Positions 17,204 to 24,202 are shown, counted from the stretch's first letter. The stretch is DNA of 28,919 bases from JBMYQA01 sp049600855 (GCA_049600855.1 JBMYQA010000045.1:1-28919); one strand, 5' to 3'. Notes: generated by a model not told the origin, from the sequence alone. Program-made: numbers and translations.

Positions 17204-17227
17204 CAAGCTTACTGAATTCAGTGCTTG
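17204..17227. other. Palindromic stem-loop upstream of the MaoC-like gene
   Basis: The perfect 12-bp palindrome ACTGAATTCAGT (17211-17222) is flanked by CAAGC (17204-17208) and GCTTG (17223-17227), giving a stem with a two-base bulge. It lies 44-67 bp before the MaoC-like ATG and may be an operator. The remainder of 17228-17500 is AT-rich and shows nothing coding. Confidence 0.4.
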
Positions 17228-17509
17228 GGTACAACTAACTTTCCAAAAACTCATGACATTTATATCAAATTGATGTCTAGCTAATTGCTTGTACTTGATT
17301 AAAATCTATACACAAACGAGTACTGTTCTATACTTTTCCCACCTTTTCAGCTTCGATTTATTAACAGCATAAACAACATTAACACTCATTAACAATTTTA
17401 TTAAAAATGGCTTTAACTTTTAATTAAAAAACTGAATATCAATATTTTATACATTATTTAGCATTTGAAATAAATCAGGATTAACAAGTATTTGAATTAA
17501 AATATTTGC

Positions 17510-17558
17510 CTATGCGGGTATATAATTTTGATATTCGCATAGTCGAATATTATATTTG
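17510..17558 (+). promoter_or_regulatory. Promoter with operator-like inverted repeats
   Basis: TTG at 17528-17530 and TATATTTG at 17551-17558 match the Bacteroidota TTG-N(~19)-TAnnTTTG promoter exactly, with 20 bp between. The whole spacer is a perfect inverted repeat, ATATTCG-N6-CGAATAT (17531-17550). A second inverted repeat, CTATGCG (17510-17516) with CGCATAG (17536-17542), overlaps it. This is where a repressor would block transcription. No plus-strand gene follows directly; a terminator does. Confidence 0.65.
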
Positions 17559-17563
17559 CAATG

Positions 17564-17736
17564 TCTGGTAAAGATAAATGTTGTAAAAAAAACCATGTGA
17601 AGAGTAGTGTGGTTTTTATGTGAAGGATTAGAGAAAGACATCGAACAACATTCCAACTAGACCATCAAAGTTGAGTAATTTTTTTCATTTTCATATTTAA
17701 TAGACTAAGGGTTCTGTTGTTAACAGGACCTTTTTT
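17564..17736 (+). ncRNA. Candidate small RNA of about 173 nt
   Basis: A consensus promoter ends at 17558 and an intrinsic terminator ends at 17736, with no credible gene between. The region can fold AAAACCA with TGGTTTT, CAACT with AGTTG, and the terminator stem. The only frame starts with ATG at 17561 (20 codons, MSGKDKCC and onward), but this ATG would lie at or before the expected transcription start, so translation is doubtful. I do not recognise a known family; 6S-like pairing of the two ends was looked for and not found. Confidence 0.5.
17710..17736 (+). terminator. Intrinsic terminator of the candidate small RNA
   Basis: GGTTCTGTT (17710-17718) pairs with AACAGGACC (17722-17730) with one G-T pair and a 3-nt loop, followed by six T. 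The nearest plus-strand gene upstream ends 1.6 kb away, so it must end a short local transcript. Confidence 0.85.
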
Positions 17737-17870
17737 AGTTTTTAAGCATCAAGAATGCTTCCTGCCCCAGATTCACAAAAAATTCCCCTCAAACTAAAAT
17801 ATCACCAACGTAACACGCTTCTATGTTGAGAATTAAACACATAAAATTTTTACCTCAAATTAATTGCTAT

Positions 17871-17905
17871 ACTAATTATTAGTTAAAAACTTATTCGTAT
17901 ATTTG
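17871..17905 (+). promoter_or_regulatory. Promoter of the ferredoxin reductase gene
   Basis: TATATTTG at 17898-17905 is a perfect Bacteroidota -7 box, 39 bp before the ATG. No TTG is present at -33; instead the palindrome ACTAAT-T-ATTAGT (17871-17883) occupies that position, which suggests an activator or repressor site. The gap 17737-17870 also has a small hairpin, AAGCAT-N5-ATGCTT, and nothing coding. Confidence 0.55.
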
Positions 17906-17943
17906 CCTTATAATTTATTATTAGCCACTAAATCGTTAACATT

Positions 17944-18951
17944 ATGGCACACCAAACTGATATTGCAATTGTAGGCGCTGGACCTGTAGGTTTATTTTCT
18001 GTATTTGAAGCAGGACTTTTGAAGATGCGCTGTCACTTGATTGATGCACTCCCTCAGGTAGGTGGTCAACTATCTGAAATTTATCCAAAAAAACCGATTT
18101 ACGACATTCCAGGTTATCCAGAAATTCTTGCCCAAGACTTGGTAGATAATTTAATGAAGCAAATTGAACCCTTTGCTCCTTCTTTTACGCTAGGTGAACG
18201 CGTTGAATCGCTTACGAAACAGGATGATGATAGCTTTTTGCTACGCACGTCTGATGGAACCGAAATTCAAAGTAAGGTCATTGTAATTGCAGGCGGTTTG
18301 GGCTGTTTCGAACCCCGAAAACCAGCACTTGAAAACTTGGGTACTTATGAAGGAAAAGGCATTAATTACTTGGTAAAAAACCCTGAAGATTACCGTGGCA
18401 AACGGGTGGTACTTGCAGGCGGCGGTGATTCGGCCCTCGACTGGACCATTCATTTGGCTGATATCGCGGAGGAATTAACGCTGGTTCATCGAAATAGCTC
18501 GTTTAGAGGTGCTCCCGATTCCGCTGAAAAAGTGGTGGAACTCGCCAAAGCAGGAAAAATTAATCTACACCTCAATACCAATGTGACTGTCATCAGTGGT
18601 AATGGCCGGCTCAATGGATTGACCTTAAAAGACAAAGCCAAAAATGAGTCGGAAATACTGACGGACTACTTTATCCCGCTTTTTGGGTTGAGTCCCAAAT
18701 TAGGGCCATTAGCCAATTGGGGATTAAATCTGGATAAAAATGCCATTGAGGTCAATACATTCGATTACTCGACCAATGTAGCCGGCATTTATGCCATCGG
18801 AGATATCAATACCTATCCAGGCAAACTAAAACTGATTCTCTGTGGTTTTCACGAAGCCGCTTTAATGGCTCAAAGTGCCTTTAAGCATGTGTACCCCGAT
18901 CAAAAGATTAGTTTTAAATACACCACCGTAAATGGTATACAACAATTTTAA
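17944..18951 (+). CDS. Ferredoxin-NADP reductase, thioredoxin-reductase-like
   Basis: A 335-residue flavoprotein of the YumC/FNR2 type. The FAD-binding Rossmann motif is IAIVGAGPVGLFSVFEAG (residues ~8-25), followed by LPQVGGQLSEIYPKKPIYDI, which is diagnostic of this subgroup. The NAD(P) domain has VVLAGGGDSALDWTIHLAD. The C-terminal FAD motif is GIYAIGDINTYPG. There is no CxxC redox pair, which separates it from true thioredoxin reductase. It moves electrons between NADPH and ferredoxin (EC 1.18.1.2) in the cytoplasm. The next gene, 11 bp downstream, encodes a [2Fe-2S] ferredoxin, its probable partner. A TATATTTG promoter precedes it. Confidence 0.95.
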   Translation: MAHQTDIAIVGAGPVGLFSVFEAGLLKMRCHLIDALPQVGGQLSEIYPKKPIYDIPGYPEILAQDLVDNLMKQIEPFAPSFTLGERVESLTKQDDDSFLLRTSDGTEIQSKVIVIAGGLGCFEPRKPALENLGTYEGKGINYLVKNPEDYRGKRVVLAGGGDSALDWTIHLADIAEELTLVHRNSSFRGAPDSAEKVVELAKAGKINLHLNTNVTVISGNGRLNGLTLKDKAKNESEILTDYFIPLFGLSPKLGPLANWGLNLDKNAIEVNTFDYSTNVAGIYAIGDINTYPGKLKLILCGFHEAALMAQSAFKHVYPDQKISFKYTTVNGIQQF

Positions 18952-18962
18952 ATTCCACAATT

Positions 18963-19286
18963 ATGGTCACATTTTATGTAGAAGATCCCGATGGGCAGCG
19001 TACGCCCATAGCAGTACCCACAGACATGAACCTCAACCTCATGGAAGTGCTGAAAGGCGCTGAGTATCCCATTCAGGCAACTTGTGGCGGAATGGCACTT
19101 TGTGCGACGTGTCATATTGAAATGGTAGAAGGGCATGAGGCAATTGGGGAAGTGACTGATGCAGAATTAGATATACTGGATACGCTTCCAGAAGCAACAG
19201 ACGATAGTCGGCTTGCCTGTCAGATTCCAATCAAGAAAAACCTCGAAGGAGCGGTAATCCGCCTTGCCACCGAACTAGCTTATTAA
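18963..19286 (+). CDS. [2Fe-2S] ferredoxin, adrenodoxin/Isd type
   Basis: A 107-residue ferredoxin. The cluster ligands follow the C-x5-C-x2-C...C pattern: Cys41, Cys47 and Cys50 in ATCGGMALCATCH, and Cys86 in SRLACQIP. The EVTDAELDILDTLPEATD segment before the last cysteine is the acidic partner-docking region of vertebrate-type ferredoxins. It starts 11 bp after the reductase stop and ends before a strong terminator, so the two form a two-gene operon that delivers NADPH electrons to an unidentified acceptor (monooxygenase, desaturase or Fe-S assembly). Confidence 0.95.
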   Translation: MVTFYVEDPDGQRTPIAVPTDMNLNLMEVLKGAEYPIQATCGGMALCATCHIEMVEGHEAIGEVTDAELDILDTLPEATDDSRLACQIPIKKNLEGAVIRLATELAY

Positions 19287-19322
19287 CCTCATCATTTTGT
19301 CGTTGAAATGATTAAAAGGTTA

Positions 19323-19354
19323 GCGTGAGGACATGAAGCCCTCACGCTTTTTTA
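19323..19354 (+). terminator. Intrinsic terminator of the reductase-ferredoxin operon
   Basis: AGCGTGAGG (19323-19331) pairs perfectly with CCTCACGCT (19341-19349), followed by a T-run to 19354. A small AT-rich stem (ATCATTT / AAATGAT) precedes it. Confidence 0.93.
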
Positions 19355-19499
19355 TGGAGTTACCCTTTTTTACTTGACTTCACGCAATTTACCCAAGGCC
19401 GAATAAATCAAATCAGCAACTGGTTATCAAAAATACAACTACTCCTGCATTCTGATTTAATGTTACGCGAAACCTGAGCTTAATCAAAAAAGAGTCACA

Positions 19500-19630
19500 G
19501 CGACCTTGAAAAATATTTAGCGAGCGCAGGCACGAAAATCTGCCGAGCCGACGTGGAACGGGTGTGTGGACAGGATCAGATTTCCACCTCCAACGAAAGT
19601 AATATTCCCCTCGCATTGGCAAAGCACACA
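19500..19630. other. GC-rich structured intergenic island
   Basis: Within a 436-bp gap this stretch is much richer in GC than other intergenic DNA here. It contains AAATCTG (19536-19542) complementary to CAGATTT (19577-19583), and GTGGAA (19553-19558) complementary to TTCCAC (19582-19587); the two pairings overlap and are alternative or pseudoknotted. A 72-codon minus-strand frame crosses it but has a basic, low-quality composition. It may be a non-coding RNA, a decayed repeat or a gene remnant. The rest of the gap shows no gene. Confidence 0.35.
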
Positions 19631-19722
19631 ATAATTTGCGAACTTTGATAGTAGGCGTATGCCATCACTTCAGGTGATCTGAAATACAACTACAATCATT
19701 TTCATGAAACTACTGTACAGCG

Positions 19723-21048
19723 ATGAAAAAACTACTGGCCTTATTACTCCTCTTTCTTGCGAGCAATCAACTTGTTGCTCAGCAGAAAGTCTTGTTGATG
19801 GAAATTAAAGATGTGATCGACCCACGCATGAGTCGCTATGTGAAACTCGCACTCGAAGAAGCGGATGAACTCGGAACTACGCATGTGGTCATTGACATGG
19901 ATACCTATGGTGGGGAGCTTCAAAGTGCCGATGACATTCGAACGCTCTTACTCGATTACCCCAAACATGTATTTGTGTACGTCAATAAAAATGCAGCTTC
20001 TGCGGGCGCACTCATTTCCATTGCCTGCGATCGCATTTACATGGCACCAGGATCCAGCATTGGAGCGGCAACAGTAGTAAACGGAGGCGATGGTGCCAAA
20101 GCCCCCGATAAATATCAATCGTACATGCGCAGCATTATGCGGGCTACTGCCGAAGCCAGTGGTCGAAATCCAGAAATTGCGGAAGCGATGGTCGATGAAA
20201 ATTTATACATCGAAGGAATTTCCGAAATCGGGCAAGTCGTTACCTTCACCCCCAGTGAAGCCAAAAAACATGGATTTTGTGAAGGCACCGCCAATTCCAT
20301 CAACGAACTGCTCAAACTCAATGGCTTGGAAGATGCTACAGTAGAACGCTTTGAATTAGGTGCCTCAGAAAAAGTGATTTCGGTATTCCTCAATCCGTTC
20401 ATCAGCGGCATCTTGATTTTAGTCATCATTGGCGGCATTTATTACGAATTACAAACGCCAGGCGTAGGCTTTCCGATTGCGGCGGCGGCAATTGCGGCGG
20501 TACTCTATTTTGTCCCTTATTACCTCAATGGCTTAGCCGAAAATTGGGAGTTAATGATCTTCCTCGTTGGGGTCATCCTCATTGCCTTAGAGGTTTTCGT
20601 CATCCCTGGATTTGGCATTGCAGGCATTGCGGGCATTACCCTTACTTTTGCTTCACTCATTCTCATGATGATGGACAATAACTACTTCAATTTTGATTTA
20701 GTAGATCCATTTGCCATCACCAAATCATTAACCGTAGGCATTTCCTCTTTCATAGGTACCATTGTGCTAATTGTGCTCGGACTGTCCAACCTCACACGAA
20801 CGCGGTTTTATGAGCGAGTCGCGTTAAAAGACACCTTACGAACCGATGAAGGATATACGTCTACTTTTAATACGCAAAATATGGTGGGCAACACAGGAAC
20901 GGCCTATACCGTACTTCGCCCTAGTGGTAAAATTATGATTGATGATGAATTGTACGATGCCACTACTAGGGGCAGCTTTATTGATAAAGGCGAAACCATT
21001 GTGGTCATTTCTCAAGAAGGCACTTCATTGAAAGTAAAAAAGGCATAA
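19723..21048 (+). CDS. NfeD-family membrane serine protease (ClpP-class)
   Basis: A 441-residue long-form NfeD protein. A signal peptide (KKLLALLLLFLASNQLVAQ) leads to a ClpP-like protease domain (residues ~22-220) with VIDMDTYGGELQSADDI, the nucleophile Ser93 in NAASAGALIS and the Lys130 general base in KAPDKYQS, equivalent to the Ser/Lys dyad of the archaeal 1510-N protease. Four or five membrane helices follow (~235-360; ISGILILVIIGGIYYELQTP, LMIFLVGVILIALEVFVIPG), then a C-terminal NfeD OB-fold (~385-441, GNTGTAYTVLRPSGKIMI). Relatives cleave stomatin-like proteins and shape membrane microdomains; no stomatin gene is adjacent here. It heads an operon with the Nudix and sulfotransferase-like genes. 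Confidence 0.95.
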   Translation: MKKLLALLLLFLASNQLVAQQKVLLMEIKDVIDPRMSRYVKLALEEADELGTTHVVIDMDTYGGELQSADDIRTLLLDYPKHVFVYVNKNAASAGALISIACDRIYMAPGSSIGAATVVNGGDGAKAPDKYQSYMRSIMRATAEASGRNPEIAEAMVDENLYIEGISEIGQVVTFTPSEAKKHGFCEGTANSINELLKLNGLEDATVERFELGASEKVISVFLNPFISGILILVIIGGIYYELQTPGVGFPIAAAAIAAVLYFVPYYLNGLAENWELMIFLVGVILIALEVFVIPGFGIAGIAGITLTFASLILMMMDNNYFNFDLVDPFAITKSLTVGISSFIGTIVLIVLGLSNLTRTRFYERVALKDTLRTDEGYTSTFNTQNMVGNTGTAYTVLRPSGKIMIDDELYDATTRGSFIDKGETIVVISQEGTSLKVKKA

Positions 21049-21055
21049 ATCGAAT

Positions 21056-21460
21056 ATGATTACCGTCACTGCTGCCATCATTGAACAAGATGATCAGGTG
21101 CTGTTAGCGCGCAGAAAAGCGGGACAGCACCTTGCGGGCTTTTGGGAATTCCCCGGTGGAAAGCTGCATCAAGGAGAAAGCCCCGAAGCTTGTCTCCAAA
21201 GGGAATTGCAGGAAGAGTTTGGAGTGCGTACAGCAATAGGTGCATTTGTTGCGGAATCCATTTACGAGTACCCCACCAAAACGGTAAAGCTATTGGCTTA
21301 TCGGGTTACATTGCTAGAACAGCACTTATCACTTCATGCACATGATGCAATCAAATGGGTAAGTCCAACCGCGCTGTTGGCGCATCAGCTTGCCCCTGCC
21401 GATATTCCTTTGGTGGAAGCGTATCTCATGCAGCTTCAAAACAAATCTATTCATCCCTAA
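21056..21460 (+). CDS. Nudix hydrolase, MutT-like
   Basis: A 134-residue Nudix protein. The Nudix box is intact: GGKLHQGESPEACLQRELQ continuing EEFGV, that is G-x5-E-x7-RELQEEFG. The upstream VTAAIIEQDDQVLLARRK and HLAGFWEFPGGK are typical for MutT-type 8-oxo-dGTP diphosphatases, which clean oxidised nucleotides from the pool. It starts 7 bp after the NfeD stop. Other Nudix substrates are possible, since the box alone does not decide; the WEFPGGK sequence and length favour MutT. Confidence 0.92.
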   Translation: MITVTAAIIEQDDQVLLARRKAGQHLAGFWEFPGGKLHQGESPEACLQRELQEEFGVRTAIGAFVAESIYEYPTKTVKLLAYRVTLLEQHLSLHAHDAIKWVSPTALLAHQLAPADIPLVEAYLMQLQNKSIHP

Positions 21461-21470
21461 ATCAATTTAT

Positions 21471-22157
21471 ATGCCCGTTAAAGTTATTGGAGCAGGATTA
21501 GGCCGAACAGGAACCATGTCGTTGAAGTTGGCTTTGGAGTACTTGGGTTATGGGCCGTGTTTTCATATGGTGGAATTACTACAGGAGCCACAACGACTCA
21601 GCTACCTTAAAACGCTCCATAAAACTGGAAAAACAAATTGGTCTGAGTTCTTTTCTGGCTTTAATAGCACGGTTGACTACCCCACGTGTTTGTATTACGA
21701 CCAATTGCTGCAAGAAAACCCAGCGGCAAAAGTCATTTTGACCGAAAGAGATCCAGAAAAGTGGTATGAAAGCGTTTATCAGACCATTTATCGCGGCAAG
21801 CCCAAAGGTTTTAAGGACATTACGCGTTTAGTCAAAAACCTGATTTTCTCCAAAGACATGCGCAAAGTGGCTCCTGTGTTCATGCATAATGACACCCTCA
21901 TTTGGAATGGGCAATTCAAGGGGAAATTTGAGGATAAGCAAGCAGCCATCGAAATCTACTTGCAGCACAATGAGCAAGTAAAAAAAACAGTTCCTGCCGA
22001 GCAATTGTTGGTGTTTCAGGTAACGGAAGGCTGGCAGCCACTCTGCACGTTTTTGGGCGAACCCACGCCTGATATCCCCTTCCCCCGCTCCCACCAGCGC
22101 GAAACCTTCAATAAAAAAATGGATAAACTGCTCCTGCATGGCAAGTTTGAGCCGTGA
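21471..22157 (+). CDS. Sulfotransferase-like P-loop protein
   Basis: A 228-residue protein of the small sulfotransferase (Sulfotransfer_4-like) family. The 5'-PSB/P-loop is VIGAGLGRTGTMSLKLALEY at the very start; CFHMVELLQ, VDYPTCLYYDQLL and AKVILTERDPEKWYESVYQT carry the 3'-phosphate-binding R/S-type segment and the conserved WY. Known enzymes move sulfonate from PAPS to a hydroxyl or amine acceptor; the acceptor here cannot be read. The frame is open upstream to 21390, within the Nudix gene, but the ATG at 21471, 10 bp after the Nudix stop, gives the canonical N-terminus. It ends convergent to the SUMF1-fold gene, 135 bp away. Confidence 0.88.
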   Translation: MPVKVIGAGLGRTGTMSLKLALEYLGYGPCFHMVELLQEPQRLSYLKTLHKTGKTNWSEFFSGFNSTVDYPTCLYYDQLLQENPAAKVILTERDPEKWYESVYQTIYRGKPKGFKDITRLVKNLIFSKDMRKVAPVFMHNDTLIWNGQFKGKFEDKQAAIEIYLQHNEQVKKTVPAEQLLVFQVTEGWQPLCTFLGEPTPDIPFPRSHQRETFNKKMDKLLLHGKFEP

Positions 22158-22203
22158 GTTTGGCGTGCTTGGGAAATGCGTAATGCTTCCAAAGCCCCAT
22201 GTA

Positions 22204-22319
22204 TTGGCTTTTGCTTTCACTGCTTTACTCTGTAGCCGTGACGCAAGTCAACACATGGGGCTTACACCGCTCAAAAACAAATGCGGAAGGGCCTATTTAA
22301 ACTGGGGCAAACACAGGCG
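22204..22319 (-). repeat. Conserved 3' segment of SUMF1-fold gene 1 (IMH-like)
   Basis: Aligns without gaps to 23334-23449 with 110 of 116 bases identical. It covers the last nine codons (identical in both genes, ending LCLPQFK then TAG) and about 90 bp beyond the stop. The first 51 bp after the variable segment are identical. In known DGRs the stretch 3' of the variable repeat holds the initiation-of-mutagenic-homing site; that role is inferred. Confidence 0.65.
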
Positions 22320-23045
22320 GAGGCCGTAGTGGTAGTACCCGTGCTTAGGGGAATCGTAGTTGCGGCACGCTACACGCATGATCATCGGATCGTCGAACCA
22401 GCTACCGCCCCGAAGCACACGGGAATCGCCCTTTTCTGGCCCTTTGGGATTATTCTCTGGTGATTGGGAGTAATAATTGTCAGCATACCAATCGTTGCAC
22501 CACTCCCGCACATTCCCACTCATGTCATACAAACCCAAGGTATTTGGGCGTTTCAAACCCACTAGATGCGTTTCTGCCAGACTATTATCATCATACCAGC
22601 CCACCGCATTCGGCTCGTCACCTCCTGAAAAATTGTATCCTGCTTGCTTTGACCCACCACCCGCAGCATATTCCCACTCTGCTTCGGTAGGGAGCCTGAA
22701 CCCATTCGCTGTATAATCTATCTCAATACTTTCACCACTCCCTTTATACACCTGCGCTTTGCCAAGTTGCTTACTCAATGCATTGCAAAAGTACGTGGCA
22801 TCATACCAACTTACTTGCTCTACTGGGCGATTTGGTTCTCGAAATGCTGAGGGATCTGATCCTATTACAGCCGCCCATAAGGCTTGTATTACGGGATATT
22901 TTCCCAGTAGAAAACTACTCACTTCAACTTCATGTACGGGCCATTCATCCTTATCATGGTGGACACTGCCCATTGTAAAGGTGCCGCCTTGTACCTCTTG
23001 CATTTCGAATGTAATGCCATGTATTTTAAACTCAACTCCGTTCAT
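22293..23045 (-). CDS. SUMF1/FGE-fold (C-type lectin) protein 1, putative DGR target
   Basis: A 250-residue single-domain protein. Family signatures run in order: EVQGGTFTMGS, HEVEVSSFLLGKYPV, PVEQVSWYDATYFCNAL, NGFRLPTEAEWEYAA, LGLYDMSGNVREWCNDWY, RVLRGGSW and a final GLRLCLPQFK. The formylglycine-generating cysteine pair expected just after GGSW is absent (WFDDPMIMRVAC), so it is not a standard sulfatase-maturing enzyme. Residues 217-242 differ from paralogue 2 almost wholly at adenine-derived codon positions, as in C-type-lectin-fold variable proteins diversified by DGRs. No signal peptide: cytoplasmic unless exported otherwise. It follows paralogue 2 after 377 bp and the Roco gene beyond that. 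Ligand binding by the variable face is inferred. Confidence 0.88.
   Translation of the reverse strand: MNGVEFKIHGITFEMQEVQGGTFTMGSVHHDKDEWPVHEVEVSSFLLGKYPVIQALWAAVIGSDPSAFREPNRPVEQVSWYDATYFCNALSKQLGKAQVYKGSGESIEIDYTANGFRLPTEAEWEYAAGGGSKQAGYNFSGGDEPNAVGWYDDNSLAETHLVGLKRPNTLGLYDMSGNVREWCNDWYADNYYSQSPENNPKGPEKGDSRVLRGGSWFDDPMIMRVACRNYDSPKHGYYHYGLRLCLPQFK
22320..22427 (-). repeat. Putative DGR variable repeat 1
   Basis: The core 22320-22397 codes residues 217-242. Against 23450-23557 there are 27 substitutions in 108 nt, one at a third codon position. Codon pairs such as TTC/ATC, GAC/AGC, GAT/AAT, TCC/CAC, CAC/GGC and TAC/CTC each go back to AAC or AAT by changing adenines only. Codons CCG, ATC ATG CGT GTA GCG, CGC, CCT and GGG between them are identical. 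Confidence 0.8.
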
Positions 23046-23208
23046 TTTAGTAATTCTATCAAGTTTATAGTTTGTAAACAGTAATTTTCGATGCGAAGCC
23101 CGACATGGAATGGGAGAAATCTACGTGCCCACTTGAATACAGAAACTTGTGACGTAATAAGCCAAATGAGTTCGTTTAGCCACTTGACACTTAGCTATCT
23201 GTTCTGTG

Positions 23209-23270
23209 CGACCCCAACTTGCATCGACATAACAAACAAGTTCTTTTTTTACAGAATAGCAAACCTTTTT
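23209..23270. repeat. 62-bp dispersed repeat, copy 2
   Basis: Pairs with 7222-7283 (52/62 identical, no gap). This copy contains AACTTG ... CAAGTT (a 6-bp stem) followed by CTTTTTTT, which resembles a plus-strand terminator, and its right end ACAGAATAGC partly pairs with upstream GCTATCTGTTCTGT. It lies between the two SUMF1-fold genes. Confidence 0.8.
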
Positions 23271-23333
23271 TATAAAAAGACTGCTGGTTTATCAACTTAT
23301 CTGATGAATTACTTAAAAGCCGCCCCATTGCTT

Positions 23334-23449
23334 TTGGCTTTTGCGTTCACTGCTTTACTCCGTAGCAGTGACGCAAGCCAACACATGGGGCTTGCACTGC
23401 TCAAAAACAAATGCGGAAGGGCCTATTTAAACTGGGGCAAACACAGGCG
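23334..23449 (-). repeat. Conserved 3' segment of SUMF1-fold gene 2 (IMH-like)
   Basis: Partner of 22204-22319 (95% identical). The conservation runs through the stop codon into non-coding DNA, which is stronger than the conservation of most of the upstream coding sequence. It includes the stem-loop at 23365-23400. Confidence 0.65.
23365..23400 (-). other. Stem-loop 3' of SUMF1-fold gene 2
   Basis: GCAAGCC (23373-23379) pairs with GGCTTGC (23389-23395) round a 9-nt loop; GCAGT (23365-23369) and ACTGC (23396-23400) extend it after a 3-nt bulge. Paralogue 1 has the same layout with mismatches. DGR target sites often carry a hairpin just 3' of the homing site. Confidence 0.5.
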
Positions 23450-24202
23450 GAAGCCGATGTAGTTGAGCCCGCCCTCAGGGTGCAAGTTGCTGCGGTACGC
23501 TACACGCATGATCTGCGGATTGCTGATCCAGCTACCGCCCCGAAGCACACGGCCATTGCCCTTTTCTGGCCCTTTGGGATTGTTCGCTAGTGATTGAGAG
23601 TAGTAGTAGTAGTAATCATCACCATACCAATCGTTGCACCATTCCCACACATTCCCACTCATGTCATACAAACCCAAGGCATTCGGGCATTTCAAACCCA
23701 CGGGTTTGGTTTCATCATGACTATTTTCATCATACCAGCCCACCACATGCACCTCGTCACTGCCTGAATAAGTGTATGCTGCTTGCTTCGGCCCACCACG
23801 CGCAGCATATTCCCACTCCGCCTCGGTAGGCAACCTGAATCCATTTGCTGAATAGTCAATCGTAATATTTTCACCACTCCCCTTATACACCTGCGCTTTG
23901 CCAAGCTGCTCACTCAATGCATTGCAAAACTGTGTGGCATCATACCAACTCACTCCCTCCACTGGGCAATTTGCCCCTTGAAACGCTAAGGGAGTCTCTC
24001 CCATTAAAGCCGCCCATAAGGCTTGTGTTACAGGATATTTTCCTAGTAGAAAAGAATCCACTTCAACCTCATGTATAGGCTTTTCATCCTCATAATCATT
24101 ACTGCCCATTAGAAAGGTTCCGCCTTGTACTTCAATCAACTCAATGGATTGGCCTTTCACTTCAAACTTAATGGTAGCTATTTTAGGTGCTTTTATGAAC
24201 AT
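23423..24202 (-). CDS. SUMF1/FGE-fold (C-type lectin) protein 2, putative DGR target
   Basis: A 259-residue paralogue of the gene at 22293-23045 with the same ordered motifs: EVQGGTFLMGSNDYEDEKP, HEVEVDSFLLGKYPV, PVEGVSWYDATQFCNAL, NGFRLPTEAEWEYAARGG, LGLYDMSGNVWEWCNDWY, RVLRGGSW, GFRLCLPQFK. A Tyr-run (DDYYYYYSQSL) is an insertion relative to paralogue 1. The catalytic cysteine pair of true FGE enzymes is missing (WISNPQIMRVAY). Residues 226-251 are the variable face. Its ATG overlaps the end of the Roco gene by 10 bp, so the two are translationally coupled, which ties the putative recognition protein to a GTPase signalling protein. Confidence 0.88.
   Translation of the reverse strand: MFIKAPKIATIKFEVKGQSIELIEVQGGTFLMGSNDYEDEKPIHEVEVDSFLLGKYPVTQALWAALMGETPLAFQGANCPVEGVSWYDATQFCNALSEQLGKAQVYKGSGENITIDYSANGFRLPTEAEWEYAARGGPKQAAYTYSGSDEVHVVGWYDENSHDETKPVGLKCPNALGLYDMSGNVWEWCNDWYGDDYYYYYSQSLANNPKGPEKGNGRVLRGGSWISNPQIMRVAYRSNLHPEGGLNYIGFRLCLPQFK
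23450..23557 (-). repeat. Putative DGR variable repeat 2
   Basis: Partner of 22320-22427 (core 23450-23527). 24 substitutions fall in the 78-nt core; in 17 of them one copy still has A, and in the other seven both copies are explained by an A in a lost template. Flanks of 24 bp on the 5' side and 51 bp on the 3' side of the core are identical. Confidence 0.8.

Noticed and set aside
17561..17623. 20-codon frame starting at the promoter of the candidate small RNA
   Set aside because: The ATG lies at or before the expected transcription start and no ribosome site exists; a leader peptide cannot be supported.
19413..19631. 72-codon minus-strand frame in the GC-rich island
   Set aside because: Arg/Phe/Cys-rich composition, no recognisable domain and no promoter or ribosome site; kept only as part of a possible RNA or remnant.
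23091..23462. 123-codon plus-strand frame across the conserved 3' end of SUMF1-fold gene 2
   Set aside because: It runs antisense through the repeat and the gene end; a similar frame at 22138-22329 exists only because the DNA is duplicated. Composition is not gene-like.
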